NCBI GenBank assembly: GCA_036346375.1
Contig: JAYEVE010000452.1
Coordinates: 39,174 to 103,173, forward strand
Direction of reading: 5' to 3'
DNA: 64,000 nt
DNA from: Guadua angustifolia
Lineage: Eukaryota > Streptophyta > Magnoliopsida > Poales > Poaceae
The position numbers and the translations under genes were made by a program. Below are positions 46,301 through 58,585 of this stretch, one piece after another. The notes under the pieces were generated by a model. It was not told the DNA's origin. It searched no databases and saw only the letters and a list, made by a program, of their open reading frames with translations. Position 1 is the first letter of the stretch. Each line of letters starts with the position of its first letter.

Positions 46301-48124
46301 TGGTAGTGGAACCGACAATCATGAGCGTGACTTATTGTTACCTCGCCCGGCCTCATCGTGCTCTGCGGCCTCATTGGCCTCGGTGGCGGTGCGAGCTCAT
46401 GATCTCATGATCATCACATCCATAATCAAACTTCTCATAAATTCTTCTTCCGTCCATCGTCGTTTCTTAGGCTAAAAGAAGCACTGAAAATTAACGAAAA
46501 TAGATCACATTTCATGTAAAGTCGATGGTACTACTCTAAAGCGGGAAGAGGCGGTAGAGAGGATGGCGGCGGATCAAGATGTTCCTAATGTAAATCGGCC
46601 AAATACTATACAATGGTAATTTTGCTAGAGTTGAGAGGAAATCAAGTGATGTTGTGACCTCATGCTACAAACATGTGCACATGTAACTTTAAAATGATAC
46701 TTATACATTAGAAAAAATTCATATGATACATATACATCTCGAAATGAAAAAATAATATGAAAAATTCATATATACTTAAGAATATATTTGCTTAATAAAA
46801 ATAATGAATCATTCTTATTCCACACTAAAATGATTTTTTTAAAAAATAAGCCCTGCAAGTTCAAGAATCATGGATGTCACGAGGCGTCCAGACACCAGAG
46901 AGGCGAAGCCATGAGGAGGCAGGCTCGCTTGAAATGGACTTGGTTGCTGTCTTCTTCTGCGTACCACTGTCCATAGGTTTCCTCCCGCTCCTCTTCTTCA
47001 TTGGAAATCACTAACTAACATTGTGCATTGTGTTGCTGTCTTCTTCTGCGTACCACTGTCCATTGTGTTGAAGTTTTAGACACAATGATCTAAACAGTGC
47101 TGAATCACAGAGGAAATCACTAACTAATGATTAATATTGCCTCATTTAATTGAATCATCATAGAGCGGCGATAGGAGAATAAAATCGGTGCCTCCAGATC
47201 AAGAAATACTGACCTCTAGCTCGATGGCTAGTCCTCAAATTTCTCAATCGGTTCCTTTGAATCAACACCAACAGATAAAGTAATGCCCACTAAAAAGGAT
47301 CAAAGCGATCTCTTGTACAATGAACATCACCGGTGATAGTCGGGCACAAACCGAATAACAACGAGCCGTATTGTCACATTGGCAGTTTTTGTTGCGTTCA
47401 CAGTTCAAGACCTTCCCATCACCGATGAGCACAAATGCCATACATGGAATAGTACCCTCTCGCAGATACTACCTAAGGAAGCCACCAATCAGTTAGAACA
47501 ACCAAGGAGCAACGAGCATGGATTTTTCATAAGTCCATACCAAAGTTCCAATCTGCGCAAGGACATGTATAGAGACAACCACGACATCTAACAACAATAA
47601 TTGGAGCTAAGAAATGAGAATCCATGACTCGCCTCTAAAAATATGAAAAATTCTGAAATTGAGGAAGCATGGCATACTTCAATCATGTAAAACTCCTCAA
47701 TCTATATGGCAACAAGCACACATTTCGAGGCAAAATATGAAACCGAAAACAAAAATCCGAGCAGTGAGGCAAGCACCGCGTGCTACAATCCAATAGACAC
47801 CCAAAATTGAAGTAATCGAGATGAACTAAATGAACTAAATTTGCTTCTCAAGCGCGAGAAGCAACCAAAACTAATCAAGTGACAAGTGATCTCATCGGGT
47901 GAGGAGGGCACAAACCTAGGGTTGGCGAAGGGAGGAGAACAGTGGCGGAGGCAAGGCGCGGAGGCAAGGCTTGGGAGGCGAGGGCAGTGGCGGTGGGGTC
48001 GTCGGAGGCGAGGAGGGCCGGGCGGTGGGGTCATTGAGGCGTCTCGATCGTCGAAGGTCTTTGCAAGCAGCGGGAGGAGGAGATTGAGGAACAATGGCGG
48101 GAGTAGAAAAATTGGGGAAGAGGA
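46300..48124. other. CACTA interior, non-coding
   Basis: This is AT-rich to about 47870, then purine-rich and GC-rich (GGAGGCGAGG-like words) with a minus-strand TATAAATCCC near 48138. A short duplication of TTGCTGTCTTCTTCTGCGTA occurs at about 46942 and 47032. It holds the putative promoter or leader of the second CACTA gene. No conserved protein is seen. Confidence 0.4.
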
Positions 48125-48209
48125 GGCGGGGAGGGATTTATAGGTGCACCATCGGTCCGGTTGGTGTATTCAAGCTGGGATGATGTCTCACATCGATCTG
48201 GTTGGATCT
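48125..48209. repeat. CACTA subterminal-type repeat cluster, left of nested insert
   Basis: GGTCCGGTTGGTGTATTCAA and CTCACATCGATCTGGTTGG recur here in the style of 58370-58560 and 52716-52860. The cluster is split by the nested element at 48210. An internal position for such repeats suggests either a fused or nested CACTA, or repeats flanking each gene. Confidence 0.55.
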
Positions 48210-51200
48210 TGTCGGGACCGAATTCACAATCAGGAAACCCTCGTGTTTTCAGCACTAGTCTGGATCGATCGCTAGTGCCCACGATTAACAAAGATGAATA
48301 TCACAAACATACACAATGAATAATAAATAAAGTATTCATCTTTAATATAACAGTTGAACAACCTTAAGGTCAACTTACAATTGTGAAGCCTAGATGGCTT
48401 CAACTCGAGTAAAAGCGAGCAATGACGGAATGAAGAACGTCGGTGAATCCCATCAATATACCACGGGCATTTGACAAGGTTCAACTCCTAGATATTCGCC
48501 TTCTTGCGAACTTCTCCTTCATTGAAGACAAAGACTTCTCCTCAATGGTGATGTTTTGTTATAGCAAGGGTGAGTACACAACCGTACTCAACAAGTCATG
48601 CCTGAGAATGCAGTTCTATTACTACATGCATGGCTTATTCCAAAGGAATGGTGAATGGTTCTTTTGCAATAAAGCGGCATTCACAAATAATCATAGTAGA
48701 TAAGCGATAAAACAATAATACCATAATAAATTTTGTAATCATCTCAAGTAAAGCATTTCTCATCCTTAACCAATTTTCATATCACAATGTCCACATTCCC
48801 AATCTCATTTTATTTTCAAAACTCTACCCCTTGATTGTAATCCCGAGCAATGTCCAATCACGCGGACACGGCTATTGAATAGTTTTACACTCAGAGGTTG
48901 TACACTTTACCCACAAGATACAATCAACTCACCACGTCGGTAGTGAATCGCTATACAACGATAGATGAATGAGCGATCATAACAAAGCCTTTCGAAACTT
49001 CTAGCTCAACCTAGGAACCTCTCCGTGTTGCCTTCACTATCACTTCCCTCACTCGGAGCCAAGTATAGGACCGACGAACACCGTTGGATGGGTACCAAGC
49101 CGCAAAGACAGTCGCTCCCCCATCTGATTACCCTGGTGTAAGCTGCCACCCGAGGTATCAAAGGTGAGATATCGAATCCTACTAAACTAGGTCCGTCCCA
49201 TAACGGACATGTGGTTGTCACGAGTGACTCATTCAAAGGCTTGCAAGGTTAAGTCCTTAGGGTGACCAAGGCAAGACTACCCCGAACAATTCACCAACAA
49301 TACCATCACAATATTCACCAATAATAACATCACATAATTTACCAACAACACCGCCAAATACCAAAGTGACATATCAATGCCACTCTTGCCACTTGCCTCG
49401 GTCTAAAACATTTTACCACCAGGTTGATTATTACGCAACACAATGTCAACAACAACTCAACATCCATGCGAGAACCACCTTTGGTTCGACATATCAACAT
49501 CATCGTGTGGCGACACGTCACACCATTTCACAAACACATTTCATAATCCATTAATCAGTATTAACCTTTATTTTCAAAAGACATGAGTTGCGTGGCATGG
49601 CTAAGCAATTATATACGGTCTAACCAACCCACGTTGGCAAGTAATAACAACCAACTAATAATCAACCATCTTAGGGTGACAAATGAATTACGGCATACAA
49701 ATAATCATGGCAAGGTGATATTTAGCAATTGGATTGAATAACTAATTCCCAAATTAATTTAATTCATTTTAATCTTGAACTAGTATGCAATAATTTGAAT
49801 CAAAGTAAATTTGTAAAACTGAGAGCAATATGATCAAAGCACAACTTGCCTGGCCCTTGCAATTTATATTATTCTTTACTCTTTATCTTGATCCTTGATC
49901 CTCGATCTTCAATCTTCGCTTGCTTGCTTCTCGGGTCCTTCAAGCGACTTACGACAGCAGCGTCTAACGATAAACAAGCATAAATACAACAAAACTTCAA
50001 AAACAAATCAAGCAAACTCCAAATTAAGAACGAAAAGCATTGGGCACAAATTTGGATGAAATTAGAAACTTCGGATGGATTAGGTTGATGATTAGACAAA
50101 AGAGAACGGCTTTGGGAAAATACATCAAGAGAAGGATTAATCATCCGAAGAGAAGGAATATTATTCGAAGAATATTATCTTGGTTGGATTCAGATACAAA
50201 GCAAGTTATAATTAATACATTTTTTAGAATATGGTAGTATATATATCGATAATGTTTTCCAGTTATTCCTCATGATTTTATATTTATATGCGATATTCTC
50301 TGATTTGCGAAAAAGGCTTATACGACCACACTTTTAAGCGCTATTACGGTTCAGTTTTCTTTCTTTGTTTGCGGCTGCACCAAATGGAATAATGTAACCA
50401 TTTTTCAGGGTTATTAGGAATATCCTAAGAGTGTTTTAAAGTTGATTCGCGATGTTTCTCAATCGTTCATGGCATTTTTCTAATGAATAGTGATTTGACA
50501 ATATGAGCTGAACTCGAAGTTGATCAAACTGATGTTATTTTTGTATGATAAGCTAAGGCATACCATTTCGGGTCATAGAAGTTGGTTTTATCGAATTTAA
50601 GGTCCGTTTGCTAAAGTTCGACCATTTATTCATTTCTGGATTACATGTTTGGCTAATGAGCAAATAGGGCAAACTAATGAATAATCTAAATATTTTTGTA
50701 TACTTATGATCTATGCAATCCCAGAAGTGCAACTAAACTGGTTTCACTAAATTTTAAGCTTGTTTAATTCATATTTTAACCCTTTGAATCTTGCATGAAA
50801 GAAAGGCTTTCTACACTTAGTTTTTGATTCAAATCACATTGAAATCTAAATGTTTATGCAAAAATGGAACATGTAAGGTTGCAGGAACATGTCATATTTA
50901 TTTCATGATTTATGGAGCAAGGTATTATATAGTTGCTTCATAACGCTTAAAATGTGACTTTCATTCAAACTCAAATTGAATAAGTTTACTGCAAGTAACA
51001 TATAACTTTTTATTACATATTCTGAATCTGTACTGAGTAACTTAAGATTAGGAATTGAGTTTGCATTAATCGGAGTTTCACAGCAAAAGTTATAAGCGTT
51101 TCATTGCGTAAGGCGAAATATGAAAAATAAAAAAAAAATAAAACGCTGGCGTGAGGATTCGAACTCACGATCTGTGAATACAAGCACTGGTGACTTAACC

Positions 51201-52715
51201 ACTACGCCTTGCAAGTTCTTGTGACAAGGTCCCATGCTTAATTACTTAACCTCACAAGCACTAACCCTAGAACTCCACGGACAGCAACAATGGCGTACCT
51301 GTTCTGGGCTTTGGTTGAGCGATTCAGGGACGGCTGGGACTCGGCTGAGCTGGGCAGCACCAGGGCGAGGTGAGGTGAGGCCGGGGAGGCTGCATGCAAG
51401 ACGGAGCAACTTAGAGATGGAGCTGCAGCTGCGCGCAAGAAAGGAGTAGAGCTACTGCAAGGAGCTCACCTGGCGCAGGGAGGAAGAGAGGAGTCACGGC
51501 CAGCTCCGGCTTGGTTGCATGCAAGGAGAGGAAGTGCTTCAAGGGATGGAGCAGCAGCCGTGCGCAGACCCGGTTGCATGCAAGGGAAAGAAGAAGCGAA
51601 GTCAGGGATTGAGCTTCGGCTGTGCACACGAACGGGAGGGATGAGCTTCACCTGGCGCTCGCCTGAAGGTTTGCCTGGCTCGGTGCTGCTCTGGCCGGAT
51701 GGCTTCCAAGGCAAGAAGCAAGCAGCAGCGAGCAAAAGGGAAAGAGGAGAGGCTTGCTGGCTTTATGGCTCTGCAGGAGAGGTGAGCTGGGCACCGCCCC
51801 TACTGGCCAATGGGCGCAGGGAGAGGTGAGCACGGCAGCACTCGGGCAGGGAGCTGGAGAGGGAGGAAGGGAGGAGAGAAGGAAGGAGGGGCTGGCCAGC
51901 GGGCCCAGGCATGCGTGGGACCACCTGCCAGAGGCTTAGCTACAAGTTCCAACGATAGATTTGGCGTTGAACAGCAGCTGGGCAAAATCAAGTGCGGAAA
52001 TGACTAGTCAGATGGGCAGGCTTGGCAAGGGTGATAACTCAGATGAAAAATTCTGCAATTATTTGAGTAAGTAGTGCAAAGGTTCTACTTTCCATTTTCT
52101 TTGGTTTTACTTGATTATCTATTGTGGTTTGAGAACAGTAATTCATCAAACTTGGTTGATTTTCAATCTGTTTTTGAATTTTTGAGATATCTAAATTATG
52201 TTGAAAAATTCTAGAAAAATTATATTTATTCTCCATTTGGAGTCTATTATTTTACAAAATTATTTGCTATAGCATGTTGTTTGAGTTTTCTTTGAGTTTC
52301 ATTAAGGTGTTGGATTCGGCAATTAAAAGACTGACTGTTCCAAATCCTAGTTACTGTTTTTGATTTTTCTTTAAGAGTAAATAAAGTCTATTATTTCTGA
52401 AACATTGTTTTTCAATTGAATTTGAGCTAAGGATGCTTCTGTAAAATTTTCAGCTCAAAACCTTACTCCATTATTTAATAAAAATTCTGACATTGCAGAT
52501 TTCAGATTTAAGTGATATCTGTTTTTGAATTTTAAACGGCAATAAAAGTAATTATTAGTTTTGATATTTTTACCATGAGTTAAGTATGTTATGAGGAAGA
52601 CATGATAAAATTCTCAGTGAGATATAAGCTTCTTTAATCAAATAAGATTGAAGAAAAATTTTTGGAAAGCTAATTTAATATAAATTTTTGAAAATCCAAA
52701 TTTTGGGATGTTACA
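48210..52715 (-). mobile_element. LTR-like element nested in the CACTA transposon, 4.5 kb (copy 4)
   Basis: On the minus strand it begins TGTAACATCCCAAAA at 52715 and ends GGTCCCGACA at 48210, giving TG...CA ends. CACTA subterminal repeats continue on both sides. The flanking five bases are GATCT and GATAC, an imperfect duplication. No gag or pol reading is found and the ends are not repeated directly, so it is a solo long LTR or a non-coding LTR derivative. A tRNA-like sequence lies at 51148-51213. The 51240-51950 stretch is GC-rich with mirror ORFs that are not credible genes. Related copies are at 1-2299, 29165, 32487-35548 and 63650-64000. Confidence 0.7.
51148..51213 (-). other. tRNA-like sequence with A and B box inside the LTR-like element
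   Basis: On the minus strand GGCGTAGTGGTTAAGTC resembles a pol III A box and GTGAGTTCGAATCCTCAC a B box with a perfect T-arm. The flanks GCAAGGC and GCCAGC pair poorly as an acceptor stem. It is too degenerate for a functional tRNA. It could be a SINE head or an internal pol III promoter. Confidence 0.55.
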
Positions 52716-52860
52716 GATACTCCAACCGGTACTGATGTGAGACATCAGTCCCGGTTGAATACACCAACCGGGACTGATGGGTCAGCCTCGGCGCAAGGGA
52801 GCCCTAGGCACTATCAGTCCCGATTGAAAACACCAACCGGGACTGATGTTAAAAGACTCA
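52716..52860. repeat. CACTA subterminal-type repeat cluster, right of nested insert
   Basis: ACCAACCGGGACTGATG and CATCAGTCCCGGTTG alternate in both orientations, forming palindromes. This continues the cluster interrupted at 48209. Such CCGG-rich words are where CACTA element proteins are known to bind. Confidence 0.7.
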
Positions 52861-52904
52861 AAACAATTTAGCGCCCATACTAATCGACAAGAAATCTTCC
52901 TCCC

Positions 52905-52980
52905 CCTTGGCTAGCGCGAGGCGCTTGAGTCGCGGGCTCTCCCGACCGTGAGGTCTCGGGTTCGAGCCCCGCTCGTGCCC
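52905..52980 (+). other. tRNA-like sequence (pol III boxes) in the CACTA element
   Basis: GGCTAGCGCGAGGCGCTTG resembles an A box and TCTCGGGTTCGAGCCCCG a strong B box with a paired T-arm; CTCGTGCCCC follows. The acceptor 5' side does not pair with the 3' side, so it is not called as a tRNA gene. It is followed by T-runs that could end pol III transcription (near 52988). Confidence 0.55.
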
Positions 52981-53024
52981 CTAGCCCTTCTTTTTCGTCT
53001 TTTCTTTTATTTCTTTTTTTTATT

Positions 53025-53690
53025 TGTTGTTTAACTACTGTTTCATTAAATAATTTTTAAAAATGCTTTTACCACTTTAGATTCATTTAGTCTTTTTTTA
53101 AGATTTCTTTTTTTGAATCTATTGTTTAACTATTGTTTCATTAAATAATTTTTAAAAATGCTTTTACCACTTTAGATTCATTTAGCCTTTTTTGTAAGAT
53201 TTCTTTTTTTAAATGTCTTTGTTTAACTATTATTTCATTAAATAATTTTTAAAAATGCTTTTACAACTTTAGATTCATTTAGCCTTTTTTAAGATTTCTT
53301 TTTTAAATCTCTTGTTTAACTATTGTTTCATTAAATAATTTTTAAAAATGCTTTTACCACTTTAGATTCATTTAGCCTTTTTTTAAGATTTCTTTTTTAA
53401 ATCTCTGTTTAACTATTGTTTCATTAAATAATTTTTAAAAATGCTTTTACCACTTTAGATTCATTTAGCCTTTTTTTAAGATTTCTTTTTTAAATCTCTT
53501 GTTTAACTATTGTTTTATTAAATAATTTTTAAAAATGCTTTTACCACTTTAGATTCATTTAGCCTTTTTTTTAAGATTTCTTTTTAAAATGTCTTTGTTT
53601 AACTATTGTTTCATTAATTAATTTGTAAAAATGTTTTTACCACTTTAAATTCATTTAGCCTTTTTTAAAGATAGTCTTTACAATATTTTT
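53025..53690. repeat. Tandem array, about seven units of roughly 95 bp
   Basis: The words TTTCATTAAATAATTTTTAA and GCTTTTACCACTTTAGATTC recur seven times from about 53040, each followed by a T-rich AAGATTTCTTTTTT segment. The length variation lies in the T runs. The array sits between the two CACTA genes. Confidence 0.9.
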
Positions 53691-53999
53691 TCCAACCATG
53701 TAATATAAATTAACATTATAGAAAATTGAAAGAAATAAAGTAATTTTGCACTCTTATAATTCCATTGCAAATTTGTCACCTTGTTATATTAGTACAAAGG
53801 GACTTTGAACAATATTGTTAGTCAAATATTAGTACAATTTGAGCAGAAAATACTGGAAAAACCACTAGAGGAATGAGAAACTAGTATGTTAGTAGTCTAT
53901 TACACCAAAAGAAAGCAAAGCAATCCTTATTTGCTAACATACTTTGCTTTTACAAGTGATCCTTCATTATGATCGCGGCGTCGTAGGGAGGTTCCTCTG

Positions 54000-56900
54000 T
54001 ATCATTCAGACACTAATGTCTCGTCCACCGTGAAAGGAGGCATTTCGTCGAACTCGATTATACTCTTCTTCGTCCGTGGCGCCCTCAACTCCAAACAATC
54101 CTTCTTTTACGGAAGAACCACGTGGCGCCTTGGCGATCGCTCTTGCTAGTCTTCTCATACGCATTTTCGGTTTCTTTGTCCATGTCCATCACATAGAATA
54201 CTGTGTCACATCATTAGCGAAACTGAGCAGTTCGTCCTATAGGCCACTTGCTTGAGGTCCACGGTTGTCATACCGTGCTTATCGATATCCACGGTACGTC
54301 AATTTGACCCATTGGCACCAAAGCAGAGGGAGTTTTAATGGCCGTACTCGGCTCCCAGATCTCCTCTATGAAACCATAGTAGTTGTCCATCTTTCCATTT
54401 TTGTCCAAGGCATTTATCACGGACGCCTTTGTTTTGGTTGGTGCTCTTGTTATCTGGGTTGTCGTGTAAAATGTGTACCCATTTATTTCATACCCTTGAA
54501 ATGATATGATTGTTGTGGACGGTCCTCAAGCCAAGAGTTTCAATTGTTCATCGTGCATGCGCTTGCCCAATGATTGCTTTTGTAACCAAGCGCGAAATGA
54601 TCCATTTGCTCCTGCGATCCACTTATCGAGACTTCTCTGGGTATTGGGCGTGTAGACTCATTTCGTGATCATAGATATCTGAGCCACCTCTGATTTGCTT
54701 GTTTCAATACCGTGAAATGTGCTTGTTTAAATGCAAGTAGATTGTCGCTATAGGATTCTTTTCTCCTAAAGTCCCTTTTCGATAGCCTCCCCTCATGGCG
54801 TGATCTGAGGGGCCCAATCAGATTCAGATCATCAATGTAACTAACACAAAACTTCGATCACCTCCTCTATCTTGACACCTGCGCTAATGCAGCCTATACA
54901 GGCGAGACCGATTCTGAACATACTTCTTTAGGATACCCATGTACCTCTCGAAAGGAACATATTGTGGAGGAACACAGGTCCGAGAATTTCTATCTCTTTA
55001 AAAATGTGGACCATGAGATGGACCATAATATCAAAGAAGGATGGAGGAAGATCATCTCAAGGCTAACCGGACTAGTGACCATGTCATCATCTGAGACTAG
55101 ATACCTTATTCGCTCGATGACCTTCTGCGACACGCGTTGAAGAACGAACACGACTTTATGATTGTCCCTCGTACCCAATCTGGCGAGAATACCTCGCACC
55201 GCCTTTGAGAACAAGCTGTGTCATCAACACATGACAATCATGGGATTTTATGTATGCGATTTTATTCTCTTTCATGTTTATGAGTCTCCTTATGTTCGAG
55301 GAGTATCCGGAAGGACCTTCACCTTTGTTCAAGAACTTAATCATGTTTTTTCTCTTCCTTGCTCGAGTGTAGCTCATGGGTGGAGGTAATGTTGTCCTTT
55401 CTCTCTCTTTTTCGAGATGTAGGTCGTTCACGAGTCCCAATAGTCAGTAGGTCCTTTCGTGGCTTGAAGTGTATCTTTTGACTTCTTCTGTACATATCTA
55501 GGAAACCTAGTAGGTTCACGCAGACATTCTTCGTGATATGCATGAAGTCCAGTGAGTGGCGGACCTCTAAGTCTTTCCAGTAAGGTAAGTCCCAAAATAT
55601 TGACTTCTTCTTCCAAATGGCCTTCGTGTGACCTTGTTCAGCCGGAACAGGTTTGCTACCAGGACCTTTTCCAAATACTACTTTCAGATCCTTTACCAAA
55701 GAAAATACAAGCGTCCCACTACGATGCATGGGCTTCTTACGTTTCTCTTCTGTCCCATCAAAATTCTCACCCTTCCTCCGTAACGGGTCCTTCATATGGA
55801 GGAACCTACGGTGGCCCATGTACACAACCTTTCGAGAGTTTTTTAGGTACTTGCTGTCCGTATCCTCTAAGCAGTGGATGCAGGCTTTATATCCTTTGAT
55901 AGATAGGCCCGATAGATTACCAAGTGCAGGCGGTCGTTGATGGTTCGAATAGCAATGCACGTAGAGTGAAGTGCTCTCTTTGTACTCATCTCATACACGT
56001 ACACCATCGTTCCACGGTGTTAATAGATCTTCAACCAACGGTTTGAGGTACACATCAATGTCGTTTCGAGGTTGCTTCGGCCTTGGATAAGCAATGGCAT
56101 CATAATGTACTTCCGCTTCATACACGCCAAGGAGGAAGGTTGTAGATACATAAAGTCACGGGCCAAGTCTTTGATTCTTTGCTCATATCGCCGACAGGTT
56201 CATCCCATCCGTACTCAACCCAAACCTTATGTTCCTTGCATCCTCGGCAAAGTCCGGGTATGTTCTATCGACTTTCCTCCAGGAGCCATCGAAGGTGCCT
56301 TAGCCTTCCGTCGTCCTTACGGTCTTCCTTGTGCCGCACATCATCGGGCATGTGCTTTGTTCGCAAATAAACGCTTCAGCCGGGGATTACAGGAAATACC
56401 ACACCACCTTAGCAGAGGTCTCTTCTTCTTCGCTGCCCTCTACCTCACACAGGTCATCACGCTGGTCTTATACCGCAAAGTTTTGCACACCGGACAAGCT
56501 TCGAATCCTCATACTCATTGTGATAAAGGATATAATCATTACGACATGCATGTATCTTCTGTACCTCCAACCCCAAAGGGTAGACAACTTGTTTGGCATC
56601 GTACGTAGTTTCGGGCAGTGTGTTCCCCTCTGGAAGTAACTTCTTTATGAGGCATAACAGCTCGTCGAATCCCTTATCAGACAATCCATTGGTCGACTTC
56701 CATTGCATCAGTTCTAGTGTGGTACGCAACTTTTTATGGCCTGTCGACGGTTTGGGTACAACGAGTGTTCGTGGTTCTCCCATAGTATTTGGAACTTTTC
56801 GTAATGTCTTTCATCGATGTATTCTCCTCTCCATCCGCAGCATCTGGTCTAGGTCATCATCACCACACTCCCCCAATGTATCTTCGAAAGAACCGTGTTG

Positions 56901-57161
56901 ACCAGCGTCCGAGATATTGTTGTCCGCCTCTTCTTCTTCACCGTGCTTGGTCCAGCAGGTATAGTTTGACATGAAACCTCTTGTGAGCGAATGAAAGTGA
57001 AGGTGGCTGGATTTTGGCCACTCCTTCTCATTCTTGCAGTCTATGCATGGACAGCATATGTAGCCCGACGTCGTGTGTGCATCGGTCGCACGAAGAAAAT
57101 CTTGCAAACCCTGCAAGAACTCCGGGGAGCGTCGATCCATGTACATCCATCGCCGGTCCAT
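54000..57161 (-). pseudogene. TNP2-like CACTA transposase, all domains present but frame broken
   Basis: It starts at 57161 (MDRRWMYMDRRSPEFLQGL) with a transposase-associated domain holding CCPCIDCKN, to about 56980. Transposase_21 follows, with TLELMQWKSTNGLSDKGF, LLPEGNTLPETTYDAKQVV and PLGLEVQKIHACRNDYILY near 56700-56510, and CIHCLEDTDSKYLKNSRKVV and RHSLDFMHITKNVCVNLLGF to about 55490. DUF4218-type sequence (KSHDCHVLMTQL, VRGILARLG, VTSPVSLEMIF) covers 55260-55020. DUF4216-type sequence (GMTTVDLKQVAYR) is near 54270. Several stops and frameshifts separate these. The order is that of the DDE-type En/Spm transposase that binds and cuts element ends. The product is not functional as read. 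Confidence 0.85.
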
Positions 57162-58585
57162 CTACATTATGTTACATCAAGATAACTGTTAGCTCATTTT
57201 CCGATAATGAATTGTTGAACCAAAACCTAAATATTAGATAGATCCACACCTTCAATCCGAGCTAAATAATAATCCAAGCAAAATATAAACTCACACAACA
57301 AGTTTTTGCAACCTATAAAAAGAATTGGTCGATTAGAGTCTGGATTCAAAATTCGAACAAAATTCACGACAACTTTGTTTGCAAATTCTGTTGAAATTGT
57401 AACACCCTAAAAATTTCCAAATTATTATTCAATCATTTATTTTTATTTTTTCTAAATCTCTAGCACTTAATTAATGATGTTTTCAAAAATAATTTCTTGA
57501 TGGAAATTAAAACCAAAATTATACTAGAAGTAATTTTCTAAGTTTAAAATATTCCAAAGTATTTTTGAAAACTTTTCTCAAATATTGAACTCATTTTATA
57601 TTTTCTATAAAGCCATTCATATTTTCGATATTATTTTAATTCACAAATGAATTTAAATTTCTTCTTTTCCACATAGCCATTGCCATTTGAAGATCCCAAA
57701 CTCCATGATTTCCATGCACCATTCTCCCCCAACTCGTGCAACCAAACCTCATCCTTCATCGATCGATGGAACTAAAACCTAAATTTAAGCTAAATCCACA
57801 CATTAAATGAGAGCTACATTATAATCCAAGCAAATTCTAAGCTTACACAACAACTTTTTGTATCCTATTTGAAAAGATCAAGCTAGATCTCTACATTCAT
57901 AATCTTTCATCAATCATGGGAAAAGATCAAATTTTTTTCATAATTCAAGCAAAAAAGAGGCTCCATTTAACACCAAATGATGTGAGGAATGATGTTACTA
58001 ACCTTAGTTACCTTGGTTGCGAGTAAAATGACCAAAATTTTGAAATTTGGACAGCACCTCCTCTACATTCATAATCTTTCATCAATCATGGGAAAAGATC
58101 AAATTTTCTTCATAATTCAAGCAAAAAAGAGGCTCCATTTAACACCAAATGAAGTGAGGAATGATATTACTAACCTTAGTTACTTTGGTTGTGAGTAAAA
58201 TGACCAAAATTTTGAAATTTTGGGCAGACCTCCCCTCCTTGAAGCTCTTGGTCAAGCTCCACTTTGTTCTTTTAGCATGGTGAAATGATCTGGTCCGGCA
58301 GAGAGCGGGAGGAGAAGAAGTTTAAATTGGAACTCGATCTTTGGAAGGTCTTGATGGTCTCACATCGATCGGTTCATGTCACGAACCGGTACTAGTGAGC
58401 TCCGCTAAATAGTACCGGTTAGTTACGAACCGTTCTTGATGTGAGACCATCGACTGGTTGGTGTCTTGAACCGTACTAATATCCCCGTAGAGTCTCAGAG
58501 TTGAGCAGGATTGTTCTAACTCTCGGTCCGGTTGCGTACTAACCGATCTTGATGGGCGGTAGGAAAGGTCGATTCTGTAGTAGTG
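57162..58585. other. 5' terminal region of the CACTA element
   Basis: Non-coding leader and subterminal region. It contains a 172-bp tandem duplication (units at 57891-58062 and 58063-58234, each with ATCATGGGAAAAGATCAAAT). From about 58370 to the end there are palindromic ACCGG-rich subterminal repeats. TGTAACACCCTAAAAATTTCC at about 57409 resembles the start of an LTR-type element, but no matching end was found. Confidence 0.6.

Larger units (their letters stand above)
42430..58585 (-). mobile_element. CACTA (En/Spm) transposon with both ends, 16.2 kb including a nested element
   Basis: The left end is CACTACTACGGAAAGGTC and the right end, inverted, is CACTACTACAGAATCGACC. The 3-bp duplication TAA lies at 42427-42429 and 58586-58588. 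The flank reads GGTAGTAA before and TAATATGG after, while block A at about 2960 has the uninterrupted GGTAGTAATATGG. Both element genes run on the minus strand: the TNP2-like transposase (54000-57161), then a second gene (42960-46300), so the 5' end is at 58585. Subterminal regions carry many ACCGG(T/G)AC-type words in both orientations. Without the nested 4.5-kb insert it would be about 11.65 kb. Both genes are broken, so it is probably immobile by itself. Confidence 0.92.

Noticed and set aside
51148..51213. Functional tRNA gene
   Set aside because: The T-arm and boxes are good, but the acceptor stem does not pair properly and the copy sits within a transposon. Kept only as tRNA-like.
51234..51990. 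Cluster of overlapping ORFs on both strands in GC-rich DNA
   Set aside because: The mirror ORFs are typical of GC-rich composition. They lie inside the LTR-like element and have no motif.
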